The position numbers were made by a program, and so were the translations under genes. This document shows positions 54,260 through 62,847 of a stretch of 64,000 bases of DNA, one piece after another (positions within the stretch are counted from its first letter, which is position 1; each line of letters starts with the position of its first letter). The notes under the pieces are model-generated. The model did not search any database. It was not told the DNA's origin and saw nothing but the letters and a program-made list of their open reading frames with translations. Location: NCBI RefSeq assembly GCF_026460885.1, contig NZ_JAOVZW010000031.1, forward strand, positions 1 through 64,000. The letters are read 5' to 3'. Source of the DNA: Chryseobacterium formosum (lineage in GTDB: Bacteria > Bacteroidota > Bacteroidia > Flavobacteriales > Weeksellaceae).

Positions 54260-54322
54260 TTCAATCTTTTGAAGATTTGATTATTCATATCCTGTTACAA
54301 AAAATGGTTACCATAACCATTG

Positions 54323-54349
54323 CCGCACGATAAAATTGTGCGGTTTTTT
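54323..54349 (+). terminator. Second terminator-like hairpin without a gene in front
   Basis: CCGCACGAT pairs with ATTGTGCGG (one wobble) around AAA, followed by T6. No gene lies between it and the previous terminator, so it is either a repeat copy or the remnant of a lost gene. Confidence 0.7.
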
Positions 54350-54450
54350 CCATTTGCAGCAATTAATTTTCAAAATTAAACACTCAAAAACCAAAAGAAA
54401 CATTTAATAATTATTAAATTTGAAATGCAGCATTTAATAATTATCAGAAT

Positions 54451-55056
54451 ATGAACAACACAAACATCCAAACTGTTTCCGCTTTTCTGCTGGCATTGAT
54501 AACGTGGTTTTGCGTGATTCTTCAGTTTTACATTTCGCCTGATACTTTTACCAATGTCATCAGTTATTTTACTATTTTGTGTAATTCTTTAATAGCAATA
54601 AACCTTACATTTTCCGCTTTCTTCCCAAAAACCAAACTGGGGAATTTCTTTTCAACCTTATCAGTAAAAACTGCCATTGCATTGTATATTTTCATTGTTT
54701 TTGTGGTGTACAATACGGTATTACGAGGCATTTGGAAACCTGTCGGATGGCAATTGTTTTTAGATAATATGCTTCATGTTGCCATTCCTATTCTGTATAT
54801 TTTGTATTGGTTATTTTTGGTTAATAAAGGCAAACTCAGCTGGAAGAACGGCTTTTACTGGCTGATCTTTCCCTTAATTTATCTTATTTATTCTCTCATT
54901 CGTGGTTCCATGGTTGGTTGGTATCCTTATCCTTTCTTGAATGTAGACAAATTGGGTTTTGGTCAGGTGATTGTTAATATTTTCATTATGCTCATTATAT
55001 TTCTGGTAAGCGGATCTGCATTAATTGCCATCAATAATAAGTTTGAAAAAAAATAA
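54451..55056 (+). CDS. Pr6Pr-family membrane protein
   Basis: This 201-residue protein has six membrane helices with family features: FVISYFTILCNSLIAINL-like second helix, VVYNTVLRGIWKPVGWQLFLDNMLHVAIPILY in the middle, then WLIFPLIYLIYSLIRGSMVGWYPYPF. The family resembles eukaryotic FAR-17a/AIG1 lipid hydrolases in outline, but no enzyme activity is established for bacterial members. It is a single gene with an AT-rich leader containing TTTAATAATTAT repeats. Confidence 0.85.
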   Translation: MNNTNIQTVSAFLLALITWFCVILQFYISPDTFTNVISYFTILCNSLIAINLTFSAFFPKTKLGNFFSTLSVKTAIALYIFIVFVVYNTVLRGIWKPVGWQLFLDNMLHVAIPILYILYWLFLVNKGKLSWKNGFYWLIFPLIYLIYSLIRGSMVGWYPYPFLNVDKLGFGQVIVNIFIMLIIFLVSGSALIAINNKFEKK

Positions 55057-55289
55057 GTCATTTGTACGTTTGTAGACGAACTCATTCAGTTCATAATAAT
55101 AGTATTATGTTTCTGTGCTAAATGAAATGCCTTTGTTTATCTTTTTATAAAGAATTATTACAAAAAGCTTTGTCTTCCCTTGCGATTAAAAAACATAAAA
55201 ATTTCAGACAGTCTCAATTATCAAATCAATTGAAATCTGCGTCATCAGCATCATCTGAGTTAAAATTAATTTAAAATTAAATACACAAA

Positions 55290-55556
55290 ATGGCTAATAA
55301 AGATTTAGAAAAATACATTAAAGACATCGGAACGCCGAGAGATTACTCCGAAAGCAAATATCTGGTGTATTTAGAACTGTATAAAGCTGATAAAAAATTA
55401 AAGAAACTCATCTCCGAGCATTGCAAAGTCATCAAAGAACTTGAATTCGGCTATTTGTGTGAAGCGCATCTGCAGGCAATACCAGAAATTACGAGATCTT
55501 TATCATTAAAAAATCATGCGGTTTATCAAGTGGTAAGATTGGCGAAAATCTCTTGA
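55290..55556 (+). CDS. Small unrecognised cytoplasmic protein
   Basis: This 88-residue, Lys/Glu-rich helical protein has no signal or membrane segment. It begins with ANKDLEKYIKDIGTPRDYSE and ends LKNHAVYQVVRLAKIS. The leader contains two phrases (AAAAGCTTTGTCTTCCC near 55160 and AATCTGCGTCATCAGCATCA near 55238) that I recall as dispersed intergenic repeats in Flavobacteriia. Function unknown. Confidence 0.5.
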   Translation: MANKDLEKYIKDIGTPRDYSESKYLVYLELYKADKKLKKLISEHCKVIKELEFGYLCEAHLQAIPEITRSLSLKNHAVYQVVRLAKIS

Positions 55557-55730
55557 AATAAGTCAACATCATTCAGCGTTATGTAATTGCGAATCAAATT
55601 GTTTTCATTGTCAATAAAGACTTTGCGTTCAAAAAGCAAAACATATATTTTTCAATTCCCAAAGCAGCCTTCTTATTTATAAACAAATTCCTAAGTTTAC
55701 AAGTTCTTCCAACCTCAAAAAACTCCCACA

Positions 55731-56156
55731 ATGGAAAACAAAAAAGATGAACAAATTCTGGATAAAGGTCCATTCTATCACGGTACAAAAGCCGATTTGA
55801 AAATCGGAGATTTGCTCAGTGCAGGTTTCAACTCAAATTATCGTTCTGAAGTCATTATGAATCACATCTACTTTACAGCCTTACAAAACGGAGCCGGATT
55901 GGCTGCTGCATTGGCAGAAGGAGATGGTCATGATCGAATTTATATTGTAGAACCGACAGGAACATTTGAAAACGATCCCAACGTCACCGATAAAAAATTT
56001 CCGGGAAATCCTACCCGATCTTACCGAAGTACAGAACCTTTAAAAATTGTTGGCGAACTGAAAGATTGGATCAGACTCACCGATGAAGAACTCCAAAACT
56101 GGAGAGAAAGAATTGCAAAACTTCGTGAAAATCCGGATGCGGAAATAATTAATTAA
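55731..56156 (+). CDS. arr: NAD+-rifamycin ADP-ribosyltransferase (Arr)
   Basis: This 141-residue cytoplasmic enzyme family inactivates rifampicin by transferring ADP-ribose from NAD+ to the drug. Diagnostic segments are GPFYHGTKADLKIGDLL at residues about 13-29 (NAD-binding His/Gly), AGFNSNYRSE, HIYFTALQNGAGLAAALA, RIYIVEPTGTFENDPNVTDK and FPGNPTRSYRS. Length matches other Arr proteins (about 140). It is complete, with no integron or transposon beside it, so it may be an intrinsic chromosomal gene. Confidence 0.95.
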   Translation: MENKKDEQILDKGPFYHGTKADLKIGDLLSAGFNSNYRSEVIMNHIYFTALQNGAGLAAALAEGDGHDRIYIVEPTGTFENDPNVTDKKFPGNPTRSYRSTEPLKIVGELKDWIRLTDEELQNWRERIAKLRENPDAEIIN

Positions 56157-56328
56157 AAGTATCAAGTTTTAATTAATTGTTTAAATTATATCAAGTATTG
56201 TAATTATAAAAATAATTTTAGATCAATCTTTGAATTCTAAACTGCCAATACGCAAAACATTATTTGTAAGATATTTTCACAATACGTAGATTTGAATTTC
56301 TCCAATAATTCAAAAAAACTAATAACCA

Positions 56329-56889
56329 ATGGCAAACAGAGCATATTTATACAGTGCAAACAAAGAACTAACCAAATTCCGTGATGTATCGGAATTCCCA
56401 AATGAAATTCCTTTATTCTATAAAATCATTTTGGGCTCTGAAACACAAATGTCTACTTCTAAAATATGGAACTTTGAACTTCCAATCGTCCTAATAGGAA
56501 ATTTTAAAAATGGACTGAAGAAATTATACGATTTTTTAGAGTACCTCAAAACTCAGTCAGGTATTGATATAGAAACAATAACAGGATTCATACAGGAAAC
56601 AAAAGATTTCTTTGAAAAATATCCGGAAAGAGAATTAGATCTGTTCTTTATGGAAGGAGGAGAAGTTTATGACCTGGTGGGAGATATCTACCCTCTTGAG
56701 GAGCAAAATGAAGCACTCTACAACGAAATCATCTCAATCTCTAAAGATATAGATGAAATTCTTGAGAAAAAACCTGAAAATGTATTTGAATTTAATAACA
56801 TATATTGGTTGCAAGAGATAAAAAATGATATCAATACATTGTCTGTATATTGGACGTATGTTTCCTATTATTCATTCAATAAATCATAA
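56329..56889 (+). CDS. Unrecognised acidic protein beginning MANRAYLY
   Basis: This 186-residue acidic, mostly helical protein has no signal peptide. The opening MANRAYLYSANKE is reminiscent of a group of immunity-type proteins in Bacteroidota, but I cannot name the family with confidence. The middle has a long acidic helix (ETKDFFEKYPERELDLFFME). Two leader regions free of genes surround it, so it may be transcribed alone. Confidence 0.6.
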   Translation: MANRAYLYSANKELTKFRDVSEFPNEIPLFYKIILGSETQMSTSKIWNFELPIVLIGNFKNGLKKLYDFLEYLKTQSGIDIETITGFIQETKDFFEKYPERELDLFFMEGGEVYDLVGDIYPLEEQNEALYNEIISISKDIDEILEKKPENVFEFNNIYWLQEIKNDINTLSVYWTYVSYYSFNKS

Positions 56890-57036
56890 TTTTTATTGGT
56901 CGAAGATTCACTACATTCATTCATCTTTTTAATTTTCAGTAATGATACAGGTTTTATATTGTGATAAATTGTCATTAATTTAATGCCAAATAATTACGAA
57001 TAATTCAAATTACACATCTTAAAAAAACAAGAAATC

Positions 57037-58158
57037 ATGTCATTTTTCAAGAAACTTTTTGGAAGAAAAAATCAGCAGGAATCACAAACTTCTGAGGAAA
57101 GTTTACCTTGGATAGAGCCTACGGAAAATATATGGAATGTAAGACTGCTTGACTTGAGACCTATCAGTCAGCAAATGTTTTCAACATCTCAAAGTCAGCA
57201 AATGGCTACTAACGCTGTATCTTATGGTACAGAAGATGGAAGATCCTTTTATAACCAAAGACCTAAAAACACCAGAATAATAAAATCTAATTTATGGTTT
57301 CCTATTGATGGTTCTTTAGCTCCGGGAGTATTATTTAAACCGGAGACAATGGAACATAAATGGGGTATTTATTTTGACGGAGAATATTTGATTTTTATCC
57401 GTAGCTGGCTAAGGGAGGTTTTTGTAATTGCTAAAACTTCTCAAAAACATGATCATCTAATTATCGAAAATATAATTGGAGAATTCACAGAAGGAGAAAC
57501 AGAAGCTTTTACAAATTCTTTTCTAAATTTTCTTCTTATCAGTCATTCTCTTGAAGAAACTATACCCGCACCTTTGCCTAAAGAACTCATCTCTAATACA
57601 AGAAGTGCAGGACTTTGGGCATTTTCAAGTTACGGAAATATGGCACACATCGGAATTTTCGAAGAAAACTTTATCATTCCGCCAAGAGGAAAGCTCCGTT
57701 CCCATTCTTTGCTACACATTGCGGTTGCACAATCGCACATACAAGAAATTGAAAATCAAATCAATAATCGAGTAAACATCAATTCTTTGGCAGGCGATGG
57801 TTTGGCAACTTTACATTGGGCAATTGCACCGGAAAATACTGAATCATTGCTAAAACTATTAGAATTAGGAGCAGACCCAAATATAAGAACGACTCAAGGA
57901 GCAACCCCAATCATGAACGCAGCTCAGTCTAATAAAATAGAACATCTAAAAGCACTATTGAAATCCGGAGCATTAGTAAATGCTAAAGACGACAGAGGAT
58001 TTACCGCATTACACAGAGCATCTGAAATGGGACGTAAAGAAATAGTGGAATTGCTTTTGGAAAACGGAGCTGATAAAAATATTGAAGCTGAAGGACACAC
58101 AGCTTTAACATTAGCAAAAGCAAGAGAAAAACAACAAATCGTTGAGCTATTAAGTTAA
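57037..58158 (+). CDS. Ankyrin-repeat protein with unknown N-terminal domain
   Basis: This 373-residue protein has a basic start (MSFFKKLFGRKNQQ), then an unrecognised domain (residues 30-220). Four ankyrin units follow: SHSLLHIAVAQSHIQEIENQ, GLATLHWAIAPENTESLLKL, GATPIMNAAQSNKIEHLKAL, GFTALHRASEMGRKEIVELL, ending with GHTALTLAKAREKQQIVELL. No signal peptide. It probably binds a partner protein through the repeats. The next gene also carries ankyrin units. Confidence 0.85.
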   Translation: MSFFKKLFGRKNQQESQTSEESLPWIEPTENIWNVRLLDLRPISQQMFSTSQSQQMATNAVSYGTEDGRSFYNQRPKNTRIIKSNLWFPIDGSLAPGVLFKPETMEHKWGIYFDGEYLIFIRSWLREVFVIAKTSQKHDHLIIENIIGEFTEGETEAFTNSFLNFLLISHSLEETIPAPLPKELISNTRSAGLWAFSSYGNMAHIGIFEENFIIPPRGKLRSHSLLHIAVAQSHIQEIENQINNRVNINSLAGDGLATLHWAIAPENTESLLKLLELGADPNIRTTQGATPIMNAAQSNKIEHLKALLKSGALVNAKDDRGFTALHRASEMGRKEIVELLLENGADKNIEAEGHTALTLAKAREKQQIVELLS

Positions 58159-58214
58159 TGGCTTCTACAATTGGCTTTGAAAGAAATAAAAAAGTTTTTA
58201 ATTAACAATTTTAA

Positions 58215-59129
58215 ATGGACTCACATAATTTTACCCGCGCAGAAAAGCTTTTTGTAAGCACGGAACTCTATAATTGGGATAACGGAAATAACAGACTATA
58301 TGAAACCTTAAACAGCGAACATTGCGACAAAGCAACCGCCTTGATGATTTATTGGAGAGCTGATCCTAATTTTTATTACAGCAGATATAATTCTGAAACT
58401 GATGTTCCTGAAGGGTGGCAGCTTAACGGGTACAAATTAATGAAAAAAGCAGAAAAATTATTGCTTGAAAATAATTTCCCTGAAACAATCAGCTATACTC
58501 CGGATGAAGACCGTATTCCAAAAGATCGATCTGTTCTAAAAAAAATTCCGTCACAACTGTTACAGCCAACACAGGGAATAAACAGCAGCCTGATTGTGAA
58601 AAATTATATCGAGGCAGAATATCTAATTGATGCATGTGGTACCAAAGGAGATTTGGAAGAGGTAAAAAGAAGACTGGAAAGAAACCCCGACATTCTGAAT
58701 CTTTGTATTAATGGCTTCAATCCGCTAATTAAAGCCGTGAGTCATTGGAAAAACAAAAATCTTATTTCTCTTGTTACTTTTTTATTAGAAAAAGGAGCCG
58801 ATGTAGATGTACAGCCTTCCGGACATCCCAAGGAATCTATTCTTTTCAAATGCAGCTCTTGTAAAAACATAGAATTAATTACACTACTGGTACAATACGG
58901 TGCAGAACTCAATGCGGTAAATCAAAAAGGAGATACCGTCCTTCATGAACAATTAGCATCTACTCATGAGTTTTGGAGAAAATATAGCAGTGCAAAATTT
59001 TTAAAAACGTTACTCAATATGGGAGCCGACCTCAACCATAAAAATGCAGATGGAAAAACCCCGATAGATTTGGCAAAAGAAAACAACAACGAATCAGCTT
59101 TAAAAGTAATAGAAAAATTTCTTAAATAA
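58215..59129 (+). CDS. DUF4274-like plus ankyrin protein
   Basis: The protein has 304 residues. The N-terminal 75 residues resemble DUF4274 (YNWDNGNNRLYETL, then CDKATALMIYWRADPNF). From about residue 135 it carries ankyrin units (EAEYLIDACGTKGDLEEVKR, GFNPLIKAVSHW, ISLVTFLLEKGADVDVQ, IELITLLVQYGAELNAVNQ, GKTPIDLAKENNNESALKVI). It is cytoplasmic. It lies 56 bases after the previous ankyrin gene and 8 bases before the next gene, so the three are probably one operon. DUF4274 members are found as immunity-type proteins; that role is inferred here. Confidence 0.75.
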   Translation: MDSHNFTRAEKLFVSTELYNWDNGNNRLYETLNSEHCDKATALMIYWRADPNFYYSRYNSETDVPEGWQLNGYKLMKKAEKLLLENNFPETISYTPDEDRIPKDRSVLKKIPSQLLQPTQGINSSLIVKNYIEAEYLIDACGTKGDLEEVKRRLERNPDILNLCINGFNPLIKAVSHWKNKNLISLVTFLLEKGADVDVQPSGHPKESILFKCSSCKNIELITLLVQYGAELNAVNQKGDTVLHEQLASTHEFWRKYSSAKFLKTLLNMGADLNHKNADGKTPIDLAKENNNESALKVIEKFLK

Positions 59130-59137
59130 AAAAATAA

Positions 59138-59995
59138 ATGTCAACAATACACAAATACAGAATAACTGATTATTCAGTAAAAGAAAGAAGTACAAAGGAA
59201 ATCTTCAATTATTGCTTTGGTTTTTCAGATGAAGACTTTAGTTTTGAGGATTGGCTTGATAGATTAAGAGTCAATACAGACTCTGCTGAAATGGATTTCG
59301 ACAAATTCTTTTCTATACTTTCTGAAAATTACAGTCATAAAGGATTATCATTTTTCGATTTGATTTTCAGACTGTACAATAACGAGTTTAACCATTTAAA
59401 AGAGAATAATAACTCTGGTGAAATTATAAATTTGACTTCTGCTGAAGCTCTTCTATGGTATCATATTTTTGCAGACTTGTCTATAGATGGTTTTTCAAAA
59501 TTTCCTTTAAAAGAATTAAAAATAGAAATAGCTCAAATTGAAGACGGCATAGTTACGCTTCCTAATGTTGATGAAAAGATATTTTGGGGTGAGCAATACA
59601 GGGAATTTTTAATACGTCTTTTATCTAATCTACCCGACTCTACTCCATCTCATTTCCCGATTGCAGAATGGTTTGAAAAAAATGATGCAGATTTATTTGA
59701 CAATTTTATAACAAATACTGAAATCATTTGGGGCGTAAAAGAAGAAGCCAGAATATTGATCACCGATAATAATTCTTGGGAAAATTACAACCATCATTGG
59801 TGGAAAGATTTATTACAAAAAACTGTTGAATATAAGATACAGCATAATGGAGAAAATTGGATCAATACACTTCAAGAATACCCTCTTGAAATGGTTACTG
59901 TAAATGTATTAATTCATAATTCATGGTTTCCAAATATTGAAGATCTCATAAAAAACGAGGCGGAATTTGACAGTACTGCCTATTTTGTTGAATAA
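59138..59995 (+). CDS. Unrecognised acidic protein
   Basis: This 285-residue protein is rich in Trp, Phe, Asp and Glu, without signal or membrane segments. It contains ITDYSVKERSTKEIFNYCFG at the start, ALLWYHIFADLSIDGFSKFP in the middle and NHHWWKDLLQKTVEYKIQ later. I recognise no family. Start eight bases after the DUF4274-ankyrin gene implies a shared transcript. Confidence 0.6.
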   Translation: MSTIHKYRITDYSVKERSTKEIFNYCFGFSDEDFSFEDWLDRLRVNTDSAEMDFDKFFSILSENYSHKGLSFFDLIFRLYNNEFNHLKENNNSGEIINLTSAEALLWYHIFADLSIDGFSKFPLKELKIEIAQIEDGIVTLPNVDEKIFWGEQYREFLIRLLSNLPDSTPSHFPIAEWFEKNDADLFDNFITNTEIIWGVKEEARILITDNNSWENYNHHWWKDLLQKTVEYKIQHNGENWINTLQEYPLEMVTVNVLIHNSWFPNIEDLIKNEAEFDSTAYFVE

Positions 59996-60011
59996 AAACA
60001 TAAAAAACTAA

Positions 60012-60236
60012 ATGAAAGAAATAATTAAATTAAACTTCAACAACACAGATTACAACATTGAAGTTACAGGAAATGTCGACAAAATAGAAGGATTTATTTA
60101 TTACACATTTAAATTTGACGAAGAAAATTCTATTTTAATTTCAAAATATGATGGAGAAAAATGGAGAATGGTTAATATGAAAGATAATGATTTTTTTGCT
60201 CAAAAATTAGGCGAGATTATTGAAAATACAACTTAA
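60012..60236 (+). CDS. Small unrecognised beta-rich protein
   Basis: This 74-residue protein begins MKEIIKLNFNNTDYNIEVTG and reads as four to five beta strands plus a short helix (DNDFFAQKLGEIIEN). It is placed 16 bases after the preceding gene. Coding is supported by the close spacing on both sides and the regular alternation of hydrophobic residues. Function unknown. Confidence 0.55.
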   Translation: MKEIIKLNFNNTDYNIEVTGNVDKIEGFIYYTFKFDEENSILISKYDGEKWRMVNMKDNDFFAQKLGEIIENTT

Positions 60237-60272
60237 AAAAACATAACTAATTAAAATATAAATAAAAAGATT

Positions 60273-60842
60273 ATGGCAACATTGTACAACATAAAGATAA
60301 AAAACATCAAAAAAAATAGTCTGACGACAGAAGTTACTTATATTCATCCCGATGCCGGAAAAAAAATAGGCAGTAAAGATTTTGCGTTACAAATTATATG
60401 CAATACTTCAAGAGATCTAGACTGGAAAGAGTTACCAATTTCTAAAGAAGAATGGCAGAATTCAATTGACAATCATCCAGAAAAAGATAAGATTTCAGAG
60501 CTAAATGAATATTTACTTGGAAAAAAAATATTCATTGAAAAAGAAGAATACGAAAGCCTTTCAAATGATGAAGCTAAAAGAAATGTAGAACGAAAATATC
60601 GAAGTAGATTTGATAGCTGGGGAACAGAAAATGGAAAACATTACATATATACCAACATGAATGTGGCTGATTTTACGGATGAAGCAGATACAATTATTAT
60701 TGACAAACCCACAATAGTTTCAATAAATGAAGATTCAAATCTTTTAACCTTTAAAGTAAATGACGAAAGTTTATTAACTCATATTAAAGAAGGAATGAGC
60801 TATGATACGGCTTCATTCAGTATTGAGGATTATTATTTTTAA
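60273..60842 (+). CDS. Unrecognised cytoplasmic protein
   Basis: This 189-residue protein has a strand-rich start (TLYNIKIKNIKKNSLTTEVT), a charged central helix (EWQNSIDNHPEKDKISELNE) and a C-terminal strand region. No signal peptide and no family recognised. It follows the 74-residue gene after 36 bases and precedes the LRR gene by 30 bases, in line with one operon. Confidence 0.55.
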   Translation: MATLYNIKIKNIKKNSLTTEVTYIHPDAGKKIGSKDFALQIICNTSRDLDWKELPISKEEWQNSIDNHPEKDKISELNEYLLGKKIFIEKEEYESLSNDEAKRNVERKYRSRFDSWGTENGKHYIYTNMNVADFTDEADTIIIDKPTIVSINEDSNLLTFKVNDESLLTHIKEGMSYDTASFSIEDYYF

Positions 60843-60872
60843 TATTTTACTTTCCATTTTACATAAAAACTA

Positions 60873-62747
60873 ATGAAAAATACCATTAATCTAATACAAA
60901 CGTGGGATTCAACTCATATTACAACGGCTTTAGCTGAGCTAAAAACCGATAAAGCTTTAGAAAACAACATTATTACCCGTTATGAATCCCTTTTAAAGGC
61001 AATTGGTGGAAAAACACTCAAATCTTTGGTAGATTTGCCGAAAAAATGGGAGAAATTAAATAATGAAAAGAAAGCCGCTGTTATCAAAACATTTCCTGCC
61101 GATGCTGTTTTCTTTACAAATATTTTAGATCTGAATGCGAAACTTCGTGTTGATGCGTGGCGTGATTCGCATTATTCACATCAAATTCCAAATTCGTTAA
61201 GTGGTATTTCCAATTTAAAAAATGTTACAGAACTACATGTTGAAAATCAACAGTGGGAAACGTTACCAGTAGAAATTGGCGAAATGGAAAACTTAGAAGT
61301 CTTGAATGTAAGCTGCAATAAGTTGAGAGAACTTCCTGATTTTATATTGAAATTAAAAAAATTGCGTGTTCTTAATCTCAAGCAAAATTATAGTTTAAAA
61401 ACGATCCCTGATATTTCGCAATTAACGAATTTGGAAATCGTCGATCTTGTTTATACTGATGTTAAAATGCTTTCAGAAGGTTTTTTCAATCTTAAAAATA
61501 TCAGAGAAATAAACACTGCGCAATCTGATTTGGATAAAGATACAGCAATCATGCGCCGTTTAATCAAAACTTTTCCAAACGCAGAAATTTACACAAACGC
61601 AAGAAAGGCGATTGAACTGGAAGATAACGCGGATGAAGATGAGTTTTTAAACAAAGAAAAAATTGATATCAGTGAATATAATTTAAATTACCTTCCTGAA
61701 AATCTGTTTCGTGCAAATGCAGTAAAATATTTGAAAATTCGCTGCTGGAATTTAAAAGAGCTGTCCGATAATTTTGATGCATTACAAACCTTAGAAACAC
61801 TGAATTTAGATATTGGATCTGATGTTGCCACTATTCCATCAAGTATTTTTAGGTTGAAAAACTTAAAAGAGCTGACAATAAAAGGTTCAGGAATAAATTC
61901 TCTACCTGATAATATGGAAGGCTTAGAAAATTTGGAGGAATTGGAATTGGAGCATTTGCAGATTAAAGCGTTACCCGATTCATTCAAGCAATTAAAAAAT
62001 CTTAGATCTTTTAAAATAAAATACGGCACTTTCGATATTTTTGATGCTATTTCAGGTTTAACGAGTCTGGAAAAGATTGAATTGGAAGATTATCACACAC
62101 CTTTTATTATTGCTGCACCCCTTACGAAGCTCACGAATCTTCGTGAATTGCGCATTCGTGCCAATCAAAAAATAACAGACGACATTTTTCATTTACCAAA
62201 AAGCATAAAAAAATTAAAAATCCGCGACGATACAAGAAGAGATAAAGAAACCAAATTATCACTCGGAAAAGTACTTAATCATTTTAATCAAGCAAGTGAA
62301 TTGGATTTTGAACACATAGATTTTTCGGATATTTCAGAGCCGATTTCACCAAATAATTGCCTCAACACTTTAGGCTTAGACTATGCAAAAATGACTGAAC
62401 TCCCAGATTCTTTCTCTAATCTGACAAATCTGACTTATTTCAGAATGTTTGCTTGTAGTTTAGAAAAACTAAATTCGGTTTTGTACAATTGTCACAATTT
62501 ACAAAACATTCGTTTATCTAATGCAAAATTCCAAAGTATTCCTAAAGGTATTTCAAAACTTCAAAATCTGGAACATATTGGTTTTGAATGTTCTGATATA
62601 GAAACATTACCTGACGATATTCTGGATATGAAAAATCTGGAAAAAATCTCTTTGGAAAACTGTCCTTTGTACAAAAACAAAGATTTTAAGACGTTGATAA
62701 AAAAGAAAATTAAAGGTATAAAAATTATGAAAGGCTGGTATGATTAA
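60873..62747 (+). CDS. Leucine-rich-repeat protein
   Basis: This 624-residue protein has no signal peptide. The N-terminal helical region (1-100) is followed by two LRR blocks: about residues 110-240 (NLEVLNVSCNKLRELPDFIL, KLRVLNLKQNYSLKTIPDIS) and 275-615 (LETLNLDIGSDVATIPSSIF, NLEELELEHLQIKALPDSFK, NLEHIGFECSDIETLPDDIL). The repeat is of the 23-residue LPxx[IF] type. Such cytoplasmic LRR proteins bind other proteins; several belong to polyimmunity loci. It ends KGIKIMKGWYD and closes the compact run of genes that begins at 57037. Confidence 0.85.
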   Translation: MKNTINLIQTWDSTHITTALAELKTDKALENNIITRYESLLKAIGGKTLKSLVDLPKKWEKLNNEKKAAVIKTFPADAVFFTNILDLNAKLRVDAWRDSHYSHQIPNSLSGISNLKNVTELHVENQQWETLPVEIGEMENLEVLNVSCNKLRELPDFILKLKKLRVLNLKQNYSLKTIPDISQLTNLEIVDLVYTDVKMLSEGFFNLKNIREINTAQSDLDKDTAIMRRLIKTFPNAEIYTNARKAIELEDNADEDEFLNKEKIDISEYNLNYLPENLFRANAVKYLKIRCWNLKELSDNFDALQTLETLNLDIGSDVATIPSSIFRLKNLKELTIKGSGINSLPDNMEGLENLEELELEHLQIKALPDSFKQLKNLRSFKIKYGTFDIFDAISGLTSLEKIELEDYHTPFIIAAPLTKLTNLRELRIRANQKITDDIFHLPKSIKKLKIRDDTRRDKETKLSLGKVLNHFNQASELDFEHIDFSDISEPISPNNCLNTLGLDYAKMTELPDSFSNLTNLTYFRMFACSLEKLNSVLYNCHNLQNIRLSNAKFQSIPKGISKLQNLEHIGFECSDIETLPDDILDMKNLEKISLENCPLYKNKDFKTLIKKKIKGIKIMKGWYD

Positions 62748-62847
62748 GAAAGCTGCTTATTTCAACTTGTTCATTTATAATATATATCCTATATTTGGGA
62801 AATTTTTCACAACAAACTAACAACAATTGAATTCTTAAATTATAATC

